Source of the DNA: Muricea muricata
Taxonomy: Eukaryota; Cnidaria; Anthozoa; Malacalcyonacea; Plexauridae
DNA length: 64,000 nt
Assembly: GCA_963855995.1 (NCBI GenBank)
Contig: OY979731.1
Location: 5,849,442-5,913,441, forward strand
Direction of reading: 5' to 3'
The notes beneath the pieces were generated by a model. It ran no database searches and was not told the DNA's origin. It worked only from the letters and a program-made list of their open reading frames with translations. A program made the position numbers and the translations under genes. How positions within the stretch are numbered: position 1 is the stretch's first letter; every line of letters begins with the position of its first letter. Shown piece after piece: positions 1-15,000 of the stretch.

Positions 1-3000
1 AAACATGATTCCCGACTTGCTAAGTTCTGCAATTTCCATTTAGAAGGTCTCTTTTAGGTCCCTGATTGCAGTACATCATAACGCTCAACTCGTTCGTTCT
101 AGCACTAAAAACACCATTTTAAGCTCTAAAACGTCGCCGAGGTCGATTTAAGACGGCAGATTTTAGTTGGTGATTTGAGCATGTTTTTACGCTCAAATCG
201 CTTTTAGAACGCTTAAAACACGCGGTTTTGATGGTTCTAAGGTCGTTTCTTTTGAGTTTACAAGCAAGTTATAGGTTTCACATTTCAACATGCTCTTTCG
301 GTCATCTCGATGGTTTGAGCGCCAAAAACATGATTCCCGACTTGCTAAGTTCTGCACTATCCATTTAGAAGGTCTCTTTTAGATCCGATATTGCAGTACA
401 TCATTGCGCTCAACTCGTTCGTTCTAGCACTAAAAACACCATTTTAAGCTCTAAAACGTCGCCGTGGTCGATTTAAGATAGCAATTTTTAGTTGGTGATT
501 TGAGCATGTTTTTACGCTCAAATCGCTTTTTGAGCGCTTAAAACGCGATTTTGATGGTTCTAAGGTCGTTTCTTTTGAGTTTACAAGCAAGTTATAGGTT
601 TCTCATTTCAACATGTTATTTCGCTCATCTCGATGGTTTTAGCGCCGAAAACATGATTCCCGACTTGCTAAGTTCTGCAAATTCCATTTAGAAGGTCTCT
701 TTTAGGTCCGTGATTGCAGTACATCATTGCGCTAAACTCGTTCACTTTAGCACTGAAAACATTAGTTTAAGCTTTAAAACGTCGCCGTGATCGATTTAAG
801 ACGGCAATTTTTAGGTGGTGATTTGAGTATGTTTTTACTCTCAAATCGCTTTTAGGACGCTTAAAACGCGATTTTGATGCTTCTAAGATCGTTTCTTTTC
901 AGTTTACAAGCAAGTTATAGGTTTCTCATTTCAACATGTTGTTTCATTCATCTCGATGGTTTGAGCGCCGAAAACATGATTGCCGACTTGCTAAGTTCTG
1001 CAATTTCCATTTAGAAGGTCTCTTTTAGGTCCGTGATTGCAGTACATCATTGCGCTCAACTCGTTCACTTTAGCACTGAAAACATTATTTTAAGCTTTAA
1101 AACGTCGCCGTGATCGATTTAAGACGGCAATTTTTGGTGGTGATTTGAGTATGTTTTCACGCTCAAATCGCTTCCAGAACGCTTAAAACGCGACTTTGAT
1201 GGTTCTAAGATCGTTTCTTTTCAGTTTACAAGCAAGTTATGGGTTTCTCATTTCAACATGTTATTTCGCTCATTTCGATGGTTTGAGCGCCGTAAACATG
1301 ATTGCCGACTTGCTAAGTTCTTCAATTTCCATTTAGAAGGTCTCTTTTAGATCCGTGATTGCAGTACATCATTGCGCTCAACTCGTTCACTTTAGCACTG
1401 AAAACAGCATTTTAAGCTGTAAAACGTCGCCGTGATCGATTTAAGACGGCAATTTTTAGTTAGTGATTTGCGCATGTTTTCACGCTAAAATCGCCTCTAG
1501 AACGCTTAAAACGCGATTTTGATGGTTCTAAGATTTTTTCTTTTCAGTTTACAAGCAAATTATAAATTTCTCATTTCAACATGTTGTTTCGCTCTTCTCG
1601 ATGGTTTGAGCGCAGAAAACATGATTCCCGACTTGCTAAGTTCTGCAATATCCATTTAGAAGGCCTCTTTTAGATCCGTGATTGCAGTACATCATTGCGC
1701 TCAACTCGTTCACTTTAGCACTAAAAACACCATTTTAAGCTGTAAAACGTCGCCGTTATCGATTTAAGACGGCAATTTATAGTTAGTTATTTGAACATGT
1801 TTTTACGCTCAAATCGCTTTTAGAAGGCTTAAAACGCGATTTTGATGGTTCTAAGATCGTTTCTTTTCAGTTTACAATCAAGTTATAGGTTTCTCATTCA
1901 ACATGTTGTTTCGCTCATCTCGATGGTTTGAGCGCCGAAAACATGATTTCCGACTTGCTAAGTTGTGCAAATTCCATTTAGAATGTCTCTTTTAGGTCCG
2001 TGATTGCAGTACATCATTGCGCTCAACTCGTTCACTTTAGCACTGAAAACATTATTTAAGCTTTAAAACGTCGCCGTGATCGATTTAAGACGGCAATTTT
2101 TAAGTGGTGATTTGAGTATGTTTTTACTCTCAAATCGCTTCCAGAACGCTTAAAACGCGATTTTGATGGTTCTAAGATCGTTTCTTTTCAGTTTACAAGC
2201 AAGTTATGGGTCTCTCATTTCAACATGTTATTTCGCTCAATTCGATGGTTTGAGCGCCGTAAACATGATTGCCGACTTGCTAAGTTCTGCAATTTCCATT
2301 TAGAAGGTCTCTTTTAGATCCGTGGTTGCAGTACATCATTGCGCTCAACTCGTTCACTTTAGCACTGAAAAAAGCATTTTAAGCTGTAAAACGTCGCCGT
2401 GATCGATTTAAGACGGCAATTTTTAGTTGCTGATTTGAGCATGTTTTCACGCTCAAATCACTTCTAGAACGCTTAAAACGCGATTTTGATGGTTCTAAGA
2501 TCGTTTCTTTTCAGTTTACAAGCAAGTTATAGGTTTCTCATTTCAACATGTTATTTCGCTCATCTCGATGGTTTGAGCGCCGAAAACATGATTCTTGACT
2601 TGCTAAGTTCTGCAAACTCCATTTAGAAGGTCTCTTTTAGGTCCGTGATGGCAGTACATCATTGCGCTCAACTCGTTCACTTTAGCACTGAAAACAGCAT
2701 TTTAAGCTTTAAAACGTCGCCGTGATCGATTTAAGACGGCAACTTTTAGGTGGTAATTTGAGTATGTTTTCACGCTAAAATCTCTTCCAGAACGCTTAAC
2801 ACGCGATTTTGATGGTTCTAAGATCGTTTCTTTTCAGTTTACAAGCAAGTTATGGGTCTCTCATTTCAACATGTTATTTCGCTCAATTCGATGGTTTGAG
2901 CGCCGTAAACATGATTGCCGACTTGCTAAGTTCTGCAATTTCCATTTAGAAGGTCTCTTTTAGATCCGTGGTTGCAGTACATCATTGCGCTCAACTCGTT

Positions 3001-6000
3001 CACTTTAGCACTGAAAAAAGCATTTTAAGCTGTAAAACGTCGCCGTGATCGATTTAAGACGGCAATTTTTAGTTGCTGATTTGAGCATGTTTTCACGCTC
3101 AAATCACTTCTAGAACGCTTAAAACGCGATTTTGATGGTTCTAAGATCGTTTCTTTTCAGTTTACATCAAGTTATAGGTTTCTCATTTCAACATGTTATT
3201 TCGCTCATCTCGATGGTTTGAGCGCCGAAAACATGATTCTTGACTTGCTAAGTTCTGCAAATTCCATTTAGAAGGTCTCTTTTAGGTCCGTGATGGCAGT
3301 ACATCATTGCGCTCAACTCGTTCACTTTAGCACTGAAAACAGCATTTTAAGCTTTAAAACGTCGCCGTGATCGATTTAAGACGGCAATTTTTAGGTGGTA
3401 ATTTGAGTATGTTTTCACGCTAAAATCTCTTCCAGAACGCTTAACACGCGATTTTGATGGTTCTAAGATCGTTTCTTTTCAGTTTACAAGCAAGTTATGG
3501 GTTTCTCATTTCAACATGTTATTTCGCTCAATTCGAAGGTTTGAGCGCCGTAAACATGATTCCCGACTTGGTAAGTCCTTCAATTTCCATTTAGAACGTC
3601 TCTTTTAGATCTGTGATTGCAGTACATCATTGCGCTCAACTCGTTCGTTCTAGCACTAAAAACACCATTTTAAGCTTTAAAACGTCGCCGTGGTCGACTT
3701 AAGATAGCAATTTTTAGTTGGTGATTTGAGCATGTTTTTACGCTCAAATCGCTTTTAGAACGCTTAAAACGAGATTTTGATGGTTCTAAGGTCGTTTCTT
3801 TTGAGTTTACAAGCAAGTTATAGGTTTCACATTTCAACATGTTGTTTCGGTCATCTCGATGGTTTGAGCGCCAAAAACATGATTCCCGACTTGCTAAGTT
3901 CTGCAATATCCATTTAGAAGGTCTCTTTTAGATCCGTGATTGCAGTACATCATTGCGCTCAAATCGTTCACTTTAGCACTGAAAACCGCAATTTAAGCTG
4001 TGAAACGTCGCCGTGATCGATTTAAGACGGCAATTTTTAGTTAGTGATTTGAGCATGTTTTCACGCTCAAATCGCTTCTAGAAGGCTTAAAACGCGATTT
4101 TGATGGTTCTAAGATCGTTTCTTTTAAGTTTAAAAGCAAGTTATAAGTTTCTCATTTCAACATGTTATTTCGCTTATCTCGATGGTTTGAGCGCCGAAAA
4201 CATGATTCCCGACTTGCTAAGTTCTGCAAATTCCATTTAGAAGGTCTCTTTTAGGTCCGTGATTGCAGTACATAATGCGCTCAACTCGTTCACTTTAGCA
4301 CTGAAAACACCATTTTAAGCTCTAAAACGTCGCCATGGTCGTTTTAAGACGGCAATTTTAAGTTGGTGATTTGAGCATGTTTTTACGCTCAAATGGCTTC
4401 TAGAACGCTTAAAACGCGATTTTTATGGTGCTAAGATCCTTTCTTTTGAGTTTATAAGCAAGTTATAGGTTTCTTATTTCAACATGTTATTTCGCTCATC
4501 TCGATGGTTTGAGCGCCGAAAACATGATTCCCGACTTTCTAAGTTCTGCAAATTCCATTTAGAAGGTCTCTTTTAGGTCCGTGATTACAGTACATGAATG
4601 TGCTCAACTCGTTCACTCTAGCACTAAAAAGACCATTTAAAGCTCTAAAACTTCGCCGTGGTCGATTTAAGACGGCAATTTTTAGTTGGTGGTTTGAGCA
4701 TGTTTTCACGCTCAAATCGCTTCTAGAACGCTTAAAACGCGATTTTGAAGGTTCTAAGGTCGTTTCTTTTGAGTTTACAAGCAAGTTATAGGTTTCACAT
4801 TTCAACATGTTGTTTCGGTCATCTCGTTGGCTTGAGCGCCAAAAACATGATTCCCGACTTGCTAAGTTCTGCAATATCAAATTTGAATGTCTCTTTTAGA
4901 TCCGTGATTGCAGTACATCATTGCGCTCAACTCGTTCACTTTAGCACTGAAAACAGCATTTTAAGCTGTAAAACGTCGCCGTGATCGATTTAAGACGGCA
5001 ATTTTTAGTTAGTGATTTGAGCATGTTTTCACGCTCAAATCGCTTCTAGAACGCTTAAAACGCGATTTTGATGGTTTTAAGATCGTTTTTTTTCAGTTTA
5101 CAAGCAAGTTATAGGTTTCTCATTTCAACATGTTGTTTCATTCATCTCGATGGTTTGAGCGCCGAAAAATTGATTCCCGACTTGCTAAGTTCTGCAATTT
5201 CCATTTAGAAGGTCTCTTTTAGGTCCCTGATTGCAGTACATCATAACGCTCAACTCGTTCGTTCTAGCACTAAAAACACCATTTTAAGCTCTAAAACGTC
5301 GCCGTGGTCGATTTAAGACGGCAGATTTTAGTTGGTGATTTGAGCATGTTTTTACGCTCAAATCGCTTTTAGAACGCTTAAAACACGCGGTTTTGATGGT
5401 TCTAAGGTCGTTTCTTTTGAGTTTACAAGCAAGTTATAGGTTTCACATTTCAACATGCTCTTTCGGTCATCTCGATGGTTTGAGCGCCAAAAACATGATT
5501 CCCGACTTGCTAAGTTCTGCACTATCCATTTAGAAGGTCTCTTTTAGATCCGATATTGCAGTACATCATTGCGCTCAACTCGTTCGTTCTAGCACTAAAA
5601 ACACCATTTTAAGCTCTAAAACGTCGCCGTGGTCGATTTAAGATAGCAATTTTTAGTTGGTGATTTGAGCATGTTTTTACGCTCAAATCGCTTTTTGAGC
5701 GCTTAAAACGCGATTTTGATGGTTCTAAGGTCGTTTCTTTTGAGTTTACAAGCAAGTTATAGGTTTCTCATTTCAACATGTTATTTCGCTCATCTCGATG
5801 GTTTTAGCGCCGAAAACATGATTCCCGACTTGCTAAGTTCTGCAAATTCCATTTAGAAGGTCTCTTTTAGGTCCGTGATTGCAGTACATCATTGCGCTAA
5901 ACTCGTTCACTTTAGCACTGAAAACATTAGTTTAAGCTTTAAAACGTCGCCGTGATCGATTTAAGACGGCAATTTTTAGGTGGTGATTTGAGTATGTTTT

Positions 6001-9000
6001 TACTCTCAAATCGCTTTTAGGACGCTTAAAACGCGATTTTGATGCTTCTAAGATCGTTTCTTTTCAGTTTACAAGCAAGTTATAGGTTTCTCATTTCAAC
6101 ATGTTGTTTCATTCATCTCGATGGTTTGAGCGCCGAAAACATGATTGCCGACTTGCTAAGTTCTGCAATTTCCATTTAGAAGGTCTCTTTTAGGTCCGTG
6201 ATTGCAGTACATCATTGCGCTCAACTCGTTCACTTTAGCACTGAAAACATTATTTTAAGCTTTAAAACGTCGCCGTGATCGATTTAAGACGGCAATTTTT
6301 GGTGGTGATTTGAGTATGTTTTCACGCTCAAATCGCTTCCAGAACGCTTAAAACGCGACTTTGATGGTTCTAAGATCGTTTCTTTTCAGTTTACAAGCAA
6401 GTTATGGGTTTCTCATTTCAACATGTTATTTCGCTCATTTCGATGGTTTGAGCGCCGTAAACATGATTGCCGACTTGCTAAGTTCTTCAATTTCCATTTA
6501 GAAGGTCTCTTTTAGATCCGTGATTGCAGTACATCATTGCGCTCAACTCGTTCACTTTAGCACTGAAAACAGCATTTTAAGCTGTAAAACGTCGCCGTGA
6601 TCGATTTAAGACGGCAATTTTTAGTTAGTGATTTGCGCATGTTTTCACGCTAAAATCGCCTCTAGAACGCTTAAAACGCGATTTTGATGGTTCTAAGATT
6701 TTTTCTTTTCAGTTTACAAGCAAATTATAAATTTCTCATTTCAACATGTTGTTTCGCTCTTCTCGATGGTTTGAGCGCAGAAAACATGATTCCCGACTTG
6801 CTAAGTTCTGCAATATCCATTTAGAAGGCCTCTTTTAGATCCGTGATTGCAGTACATCATTGCGCTCAACTCGTTCACTTTAGCACTAAAAACACCATTT
6901 TAAGCTGTAAAACGTCGCCGTTATCGATTTAAGACGGCAATTTATAGTTAGTTATTTGAACATGTTTTTACGCTCAAATCGCTTTTAGAAGGCTTAAAAC
7001 GCGATTTTGATGGTTCTAAGATCGTTTCTTTTCAGTTTACAATCAAGTTATAGGTTTCTCATTCAACATGTTGTTTCGCTCATCTCGATGGTTTGAGCGC
7101 CGAAAACATGATTTCCGACTTGCTAAGTTGTGCAAATTCCATTTAGAATGTCTCTTTTAGGTCCGTGATTGCAGTACATCATTGCGCTCAACTCGTTCAC
7201 TTTAGCACTGAAAACATTATTTAAGCTTTAAAACGTCGCCGTGATCGATTTAAGACGGCAATTTTTAAGTGGTGATTTGAGTATGTTTTTACTCTCAAAT
7301 CGCTTCCAGAACGCTTAAAACGCGATTTTGATGGTTCTAAGATCGTTTCTTTTCAGTTTACAAGCAAGTTATGGGTCTCTCATTTCAACATGTTATTTCG
7401 CTCAATTCGATGGTTTGAGCGCCGTAAACATGATTGCCGACTTGCTAAGTTCTGCAATTTCCATTTAGAAGGTCTCTTTTAGATCCGTGGTTGCAGTACA
7501 TCATTGCGCTCAACTCGTTCACTTTAGCACTGAAAAAAGCATTTTAAGCTGTAAAACGTCGCCGTGATCGATTTAAGACGGCAATTTTTAGTTGCTGATT
7601 TGAGCATGTTTTCACGCTCAAATCACTTCTAGAACGCTTAAAACGCGATTTTGATGGTTCTAAGATCGTTTCTTTTCAGTTTACAAGCAAGTTATAGGTT
7701 TCTCATTTCAACATGTTATTTCGCTCATCTCGATGGTTTGAGCGCCGAAAACATGATTCTTGACTTGCTAAGTTCTGCAAACTCCATTTAGAAGGTCTCT
7801 TTTAGGTCCGTGATGGCAGTACATCATTGCGCTCAACTCGTTCACTTTAGCACTGAAAACAGCATTTTAAGCTTTAAAACGTCGCCGTGATCGATTTAAG
7901 ACGGCAACTTTTAGGTGGTAATTTGAGTATGTTTTCACGCTAAAATCTCTTCCAGAACGCTTAACACGCGATTTTGATGGTTCTAAGATCGTTTCTTTTC
8001 AGTTTACAAGCAAGTTATGGGTCTCTCATTTCAACATGTTATTTCGCTCAATTCGATGGTTTGAGCGCCGTAAACATGATTGCCGACTTGCTAAGTTCTG
8101 CAATTTCCATTTAGAAGGTCTCTTTTAGATCCGTGGTTCAGTACATCATTGCGCTCAACTCGTTCACTTTAGCACTGAAAACAGCATTTTAAGCTTTAAA
8201 ACGTCGCCGTGATCGATTTAAGACGGCAATTTTTAGGTGGTAATTTGAGTATGTTTTCACGCTAAAATCTCTTCCAGAACGCTTAACACGCGATTTTGAT
8301 GGTTCTAAGATCGTTTCTTTTCAGTTTACAAGCAAGTTATGGGTTTCTCATTTCAACATGTTATTTCGCTCAATTCGAAGGTTTGAGCGCCGTAAACATG
8401 ATTCCCGACTTGGTAAGTCCTTCAATTTCCATTTAGAAGGTCTCTTTTAGATCCGTGATTGCAGTACATCATTGCGCTCAACTCGTTCACTTTAGCACTG
8501 AAAACATTATTTTAAGCTTTAAAACGTCGCCGTGATCGATTTAAGACGGCAATTTTTAGGTGGTGATTTGAGTATGTTTTTACTCTCAAATCGCTTTTAG
8601 GACGCTTAAAACGCGATTTTGATGCTTCTAAGATCGTTTCTTGTCAGTTTACAAGCAAGTTATAGGTTTCTCATTTCAACATGTTGTTTCATTCATCTCG
8701 ATGGTTTGAGCGCCGAAAACATGATTGCCGACTTGCTAAGTTCTGCAAATTCCATTTAGAAGGTCTCTTTTAGGTCCGTGATTGCAGTACATAATGCGCT
8801 CAACTCGTTCACTTTAGCACTGAAAACACCATTTTAAGCTCTAAAACGTCGCCATGGTCGTTTTAAGACGGCAATTTTAAGTTGGTGATTTGAGCATGTT
8901 TTTACGCTCAAATGGCTTCTAGAACGCTTAAAACGCGATTTTTTTGGTGCTAAGATCCTTTCTTTTGAGTTTATAAGCAAGTTATAGGTTTCTTATTTCA

Positions 9001-12000
9001 ACATGTTATTTCGCTCATCTCGATGGTTTGAGCGCCGAAAACATGATTCCCGACTTTCTACGTTCTGCAAATTCCATTTAGAAGGTCTCTTTTAGGTCCG
9101 TGATTACAGTACATGAATGTGCTCAACTCGTTCACTCTAGCACTAAAAAGACCATTTAAAGCTCTAAAACTTCGCCGTGGTCGATTTAAGACGGCAATTT
9201 TTAGTTGGTGGTTTGAGCATGTTTTCACGCTCAAATCGCTTCTAGAACGCTTAAAACGCGATTTTGAAGGTTCTAAGGTCGTTTCTTTTGAGTTTACAAG
9301 CAAGTTATAGGTTTCACATTTCAACATGTTGTTTCGGTCATCTCGTTGGCTTGAGCGCCAAAAACATGATTCCCGTCTTGCTAAGTTCTGCAATATCAAA
9401 TTTGAATGTCTCTTTTAGATCCGTGATTGCAGTACATCATTGCGCTCAACTCGTTCACTTTAGCACTGAAAACCGCATTTTAAGCTGTAAAACGTCGCCG
9501 TGATCGATTTAAGACGGCAATTTTTAGTTAGTGATTTGAGCATGTTTTCACGCTCAAATCGCTTCTAGAACGCTTAAAACGCGATTTTGATGGTTTTAAG
9601 ATCGTTTCTTTTGAGTTTACAAGCAAGTTATAGGTTTCACATTTCAACATGCTGTTTCGGTCATCTCGATGGTTTGAGCGCCAAAAACATGATTCCCGAC
9701 TTGCTAAGTTCTGCACTATCCATTTAGAAGGTCTCTTTTAGATCCGATATTGCAGTACATCATTGCGCTCAACTCGTTCACTTTAGCACTGAAAAAAGCA
9801 TTTTAAGCTGTAAAATGTCGCGGGTGATCGATTTAAGACGGCAATTTTTAGTTAGTGATTTGAGCATGTTTTCACGCTCAAATCGCTTCTAGAAGGCTTA
9901 AAACGCGATTTTGATGGTTCTAAGATCGTTTCTTTTCAGTTTACAAGCAAGTTATAGGTTTCTCATTTCAACATGTTATTTCGCTCATCCCGATGGTTTG
10001 AGCGCCGAAAACATGATTCCCGACTTGCTAAGTTCTGCAAATTCCATTCAGAAGGTCTCTTTTAGGTCCGTGATTGCAGTACATCATTGCGCTCAACTCG
10101 TTCACTCTAGCACTAAAAACACCATTTTAAGCTCTAAAACGTCGCCATGGTCGTTTTAAGACGGCAATTTTAAGTTGGTGATTTGAGCATGTTTTTACGC
10201 TCAAATCGCTTCTAGAACGCTTAAAACGCGACTTTTATGGTTCTAACTTCGTTTCTTTTCAGTTTACAAGCAAGTTATAGGTTTCTCATTTTAACATGTT
10301 GTTTCGCTCATCTCGCTGGTATGAGCGCCGAAAACATGATTCCCGACTTGCTAAGTTCTGCAATTTCCATTTAGAAGGTCTCTTTTAGGTCCGTGATTGC
10401 AGTACATAATGCGCTCAACTCGTTCACTTTAGCACTGAAAACACCATTTTAAGCTCTAAAACGTCGCCGTGGTCGATCTAAAACGGCAATTTTTATTTGG
10501 TGATTTGAGCATGTTTTTACGCTCAAATGGCTTCTAGAACGCTTAAAACGCGATTTTTATGGTGCTAAGATCCTTTCTTTTGAGTTTATAAGCAAGTTAT
10601 AGGTTTCTTATTTCAACATGTTATTTCGCTCATCTCGATGGTTTGAGCGCCGAAAACATGATTCCCGACTTTCTAAGTTCTGCAAATTCCATTTAGAAGG
10701 TCTCTTTTAGGTCCGTGATTACAGTACATGAATGTGCTCAACTCGTTCACTCTAGCACTAAAAACACCATTTTAAGCTCTAAAACGTCGCCGTGGTCGAT
10801 TTAAGATAGCAATTTTTAGTTGGTGATTTGAGCATGTTTTTACGCTCAAATCGCTTTTTGAGCGCTTAAAACGCGATTTTGATTGTTCTAAGGTCGTTTC
10901 TTTTGAGTTTACAAGCAAGTTATAGGTTTCACATTTCAACATGTTGTTTCGGTCATCTCGATGGTTTGAGCGCCGTAAACATGATTCTCGACTTGCTAAG
11001 TTCTGCAATATCCATTTAGAAGGTCTCTTTTAGATCCGTGATTGCAGTACATCATTGCGCTCAACTCATTCACTTTAGCACTGAAAACATCATTTTAAGC
11101 TCTAAAACGTCGCCGTTATCGATTTAAGACGGCAATTTTTTGTTATTGATTTAGCACGCTTAAAACGCGATTTTGATGGTTCTAAGGTCGTTTCTTTTGA
11201 GTTTACAAGCAAGTTATAGGTTTCACATTTCAACATGTTGTTTCGGTCATCTCGATGGTTTGACCGCCGTAAACATGATTCTCGACTTGCTAAGTTCTGC
11301 AATATCCATTTAGAAGGTCTCTTTTAGATCCGTGATTGCAGTACATCATTGCGCTCAACTCGTTCACTTTAGCACTGAAAACCGCATTTTAAGCTGTAAA
11401 ACGTCGCCGTGATCGATTTAAGACGGCAATTTTTAGTTAGTGATTTGAGCATGTTTTCACGCTCAAATCGCTTCTAGAAGGCTTAAAACGCGATTTTGAT
11501 GGTTCTAAGATCGTTTCTTTTCAGTTTACAAGCAAGTTATAGGTTTCTCATTTCAACATTTTATTTCGCTCATCTCGATGGTTTTAGCGCCGAAAACATG
11601 ATTCCCGACTTGCTAAGTTCTGCAAATTCATTTTAGAAGGTCTCTTTTAGATCCGTGACTGCAGTACATCATTGCGCTCAACTCGTTCACTTTAGCACTG
11701 AAAACAGCATTTTAAGCTGTAAAACGTCGCCGTGATCGATTTAAGACGGCAACTTTTAGTTAGTGATTTGCGCATGTTTTCACGCTAAAATCGCTTCTAG
11801 AACGCTTAAAACGCGATTTTGATGGTTCTAAGATTTTTTCTTTTCAGTTTACAAGCAAATTATAGGTTTCTCATTTCAACATGTTGTTTCGCTCTTCTCG
11901 ATGGTTTGAGCGCAGAAAACATGATTCCCGACTTGCTAAGTTCTGCAATATCCATTTAGAAGGCCTCTTTTAGATCCGTGATTGCAGTACATCATTGCGC

Positions 12001-15000
12001 TCAACTCGTTCACTTTAGCACTGAAAACAGCATTTTAAGCTGTAAAACGTCGCCGTTATCGATTTAAGACGGCAATTTATTGTTAGTTATTTGAACATGT
12101 TTTTACGCTCATATCGCTTTTAGAAAACTTAAAACGCGATTTTGATGGTTCTAAGATCGTTTCTTTTCAGTTTACAATCAAGTTATAGGTTTCTCATTCA
12201 ACATGTTGTTTCGCTCATCTCGATGGTTTGAGCGCCGAAAACATGATTTCCGACTTGCTAAGTTGTGAAAATTCCATTTAGAATGTCTCTTTTAGGTCCG
12301 TGATTGCAGTACATCATTGCGCTCAACTCGTTCACTTTAGCACTGAAAACATTATTTAAGCTTTAAAACGTCGCCGTGATCGATTTAAGACGGCAATTTT
12401 TAGGTGGTGATTTGAGTATGTTTTTACTCTCAAATCGCTTCCAGAACGCTTAAAACGCGATTTTGATGGTTCTAAGATCGTTTCTTTTCAGTTTACAAGC
12501 AAGTTATGGGTCTCTCATTTCAACATGTTATTTCGCTCAATTCGATGGTTTGAGCGCCGTAAACATGATTGCCGACTTGCTAAGTTCTGCAATTTCCATT
12601 TAGAAGGTCTCTTTTAGATCCGTGGTTGCAGTAAATCATTGCGCTCAACTCGTTCACTTTAGCACTGAAAAAAGCATTTTAAGCTGTAAAACGTCGCCGA
12701 GATCGATTTAAGACGGCAATTTTTAGTTGCTGATTTGAGCATGTTTTCACGCTCAAATCACTTCTAGAACGCTTAAAACGCGATTTTGATGGTTCTAAGA
12801 TCGTTTCTTTTCTGTTTACAAGCAAGTTATAGGTTTCTCATTTCAACATGTTATTTCGCTCATCTCGATGGTTTGAGCGCCGAAAACATGATTCTTGACT
12901 TGCTAAGTTCTGCAAATTCCATTTAGAAGGTCTCTTTTAGGTCCGTGATGGCAGTACATCATTGCGCTCAACTCGTTCACTTTAGCACTGAAAACAGCAT
13001 TTTAAGCTTTAAAACGTCGCCGTGATCGATTTAAGACGGCAACTTTTAGGTGGTAATTTGAGTATGTTTTCACGCTAAAATCTCTTCCAGAACGCTTAAC
13101 ACGCGATTTTGATGGTTCTAAGATCGTTTCTTTTCAGTTTACAAGCAAGTTATGGGTCTCTCATTTCAACATGTTATTTCGCTCAATTCGATGGTTTGAG
13201 CGGCGTAAACATGATTGCCGACTTGCTAAGTTCTGCAATTTCCATTTAGAAGGTCTCTTTTAGATCCGTGGTTGCAGTACATCATTGCGCTCAACTCGTT
13301 CACTTTAGCACTGAAAAAAGCATTTTAAGCTGTAAAACGTCGCCGTGATCGATTTAAGACGGCAATTTTTAGTTGCTGATTTGAGCATGTTTTCACGCTC
13401 AAATCACTTCTAGAACGCTTAAAACGCGATTTTGATGGTTCTAAGATCGTTTCTTTTCAGTTTACAAGCAAGTTATAGGTTTCTCATTTCAACATGTTAT
13501 TTCGCTCATCTCGATGGTTTGAGCGCCGAAAACATGATTCTTGACTTGCTAAGTTCTGCAAATTCCATTTAGAAGGTCTCTTTTAGGTCCGTGATGGCAG
13601 TACATCATTGCGCTCAACTCGTTCACTTTAGCACTGAAAACAGCATTTTAAGCTTTAAAACGTCGCCGTGATCGATTTAAGACGGCAATTTTTAGGTGGT
13701 AATTTGAGTATGTTTTCACGCTAAAATCTCTTCCAGAACGCTTAACACGCGATTTTGATGGTTCTAAGATCGTTTCTTTTCAGTTTACAAGCAAGTTATG
13801 GGTTTCTCATTTCAACATGTTATTTCGCTCAATTCGAAGGTTTGAGCGCCGTAAACATGATTCCCGACTTGGTAAGTTCTTCAATTTCCATTTAGAAGGT
13901 CTCTTTTAGATCCGTGATTGCAGTACATCATTGCGCTCAACTCGTTCACTTTAGCACTGAAAACAGCATTTTAAGCTGTAAAACGTCGCCGTGATCGATT
14001 TAAGACGGCAATTTTTAGTTAGTGATTTGAGCATGTTTTCACGCTAAAATCGCTTCTAGAACGCTTAAAACGCGATTTTGATGGTTCTAAGATCGTTTCT
14101 TTTCAGTTTACAAGCAAGTTATAGGTTTCTCATTTCAACATGTTGTTTCGGTCATCTCGATGGTTTGAGCGCCTAAAACATGATTCCCGACTTGCTAAGT
14201 TCTGCAAATTCCATTTAGAAAGTCTTTTTTAGGTCCGTGATTACAGTACATGATTGTGCTCAACTCGTTCACTCTAGCACTAAAAACACCATTTTAAGCC
14301 CTAAAACGTCGCCGTGGTCGATTTAAGACGGCAATTTTTAGTTGGTGATTTGAGCATGTTTTCACGCTCAAATCGCTTCTAGAAGGCTTAAAACGCGATT
14401 TTGATGGTTCTAAGATCGTTTCTTTTCAGTTTACAATCAAGTTATAGGTTTCTCATTTCAACATGTTGTTTCGCTCATCTCGATGGTTTGAGCGCCGAAA
14501 ACATGATTGCCGACTTTCTAAGTTCTGCAATTTCCAGTTAGAAGGTCTCTTTTAGATTCGTGATTGCAGTACATCATTGCGCTCAACTCGTTCACTTTAG
14601 CACTGAAAACAGCATTTTAAGCTGTAAAACGTCGCCGTGATCGATTTAAGACGGCAATTTTTAGTTGGTGATTTGAGCATGTTTTCACGTTCAAATCACT
14701 TCTAGAACGCTTAAAACGCGATTTTGATGGTTCTTAGATCGTTTCTTTTCAGTTTACAAGCAAGTTATAGGTTTCTCATTTCAACATGTTATTTCGCTCA
14801 TCTCGATGGTTTGAGCGCCGAAAACATGATTCTTGACTTGCTAAGTTCTGCAAATTCCATTTAGAAGGTCTCTTTTAGGTCCGTGATTGCAGTACATCAT
14901 TGCGCTCAACTCGTTCAATTTAGCACTGAAAAAATTATTTTAAGCTTTAAAACGTCGCCGTGATCGATTTAAAACGGCAATTTTTAGGTGGTGATTTGAG

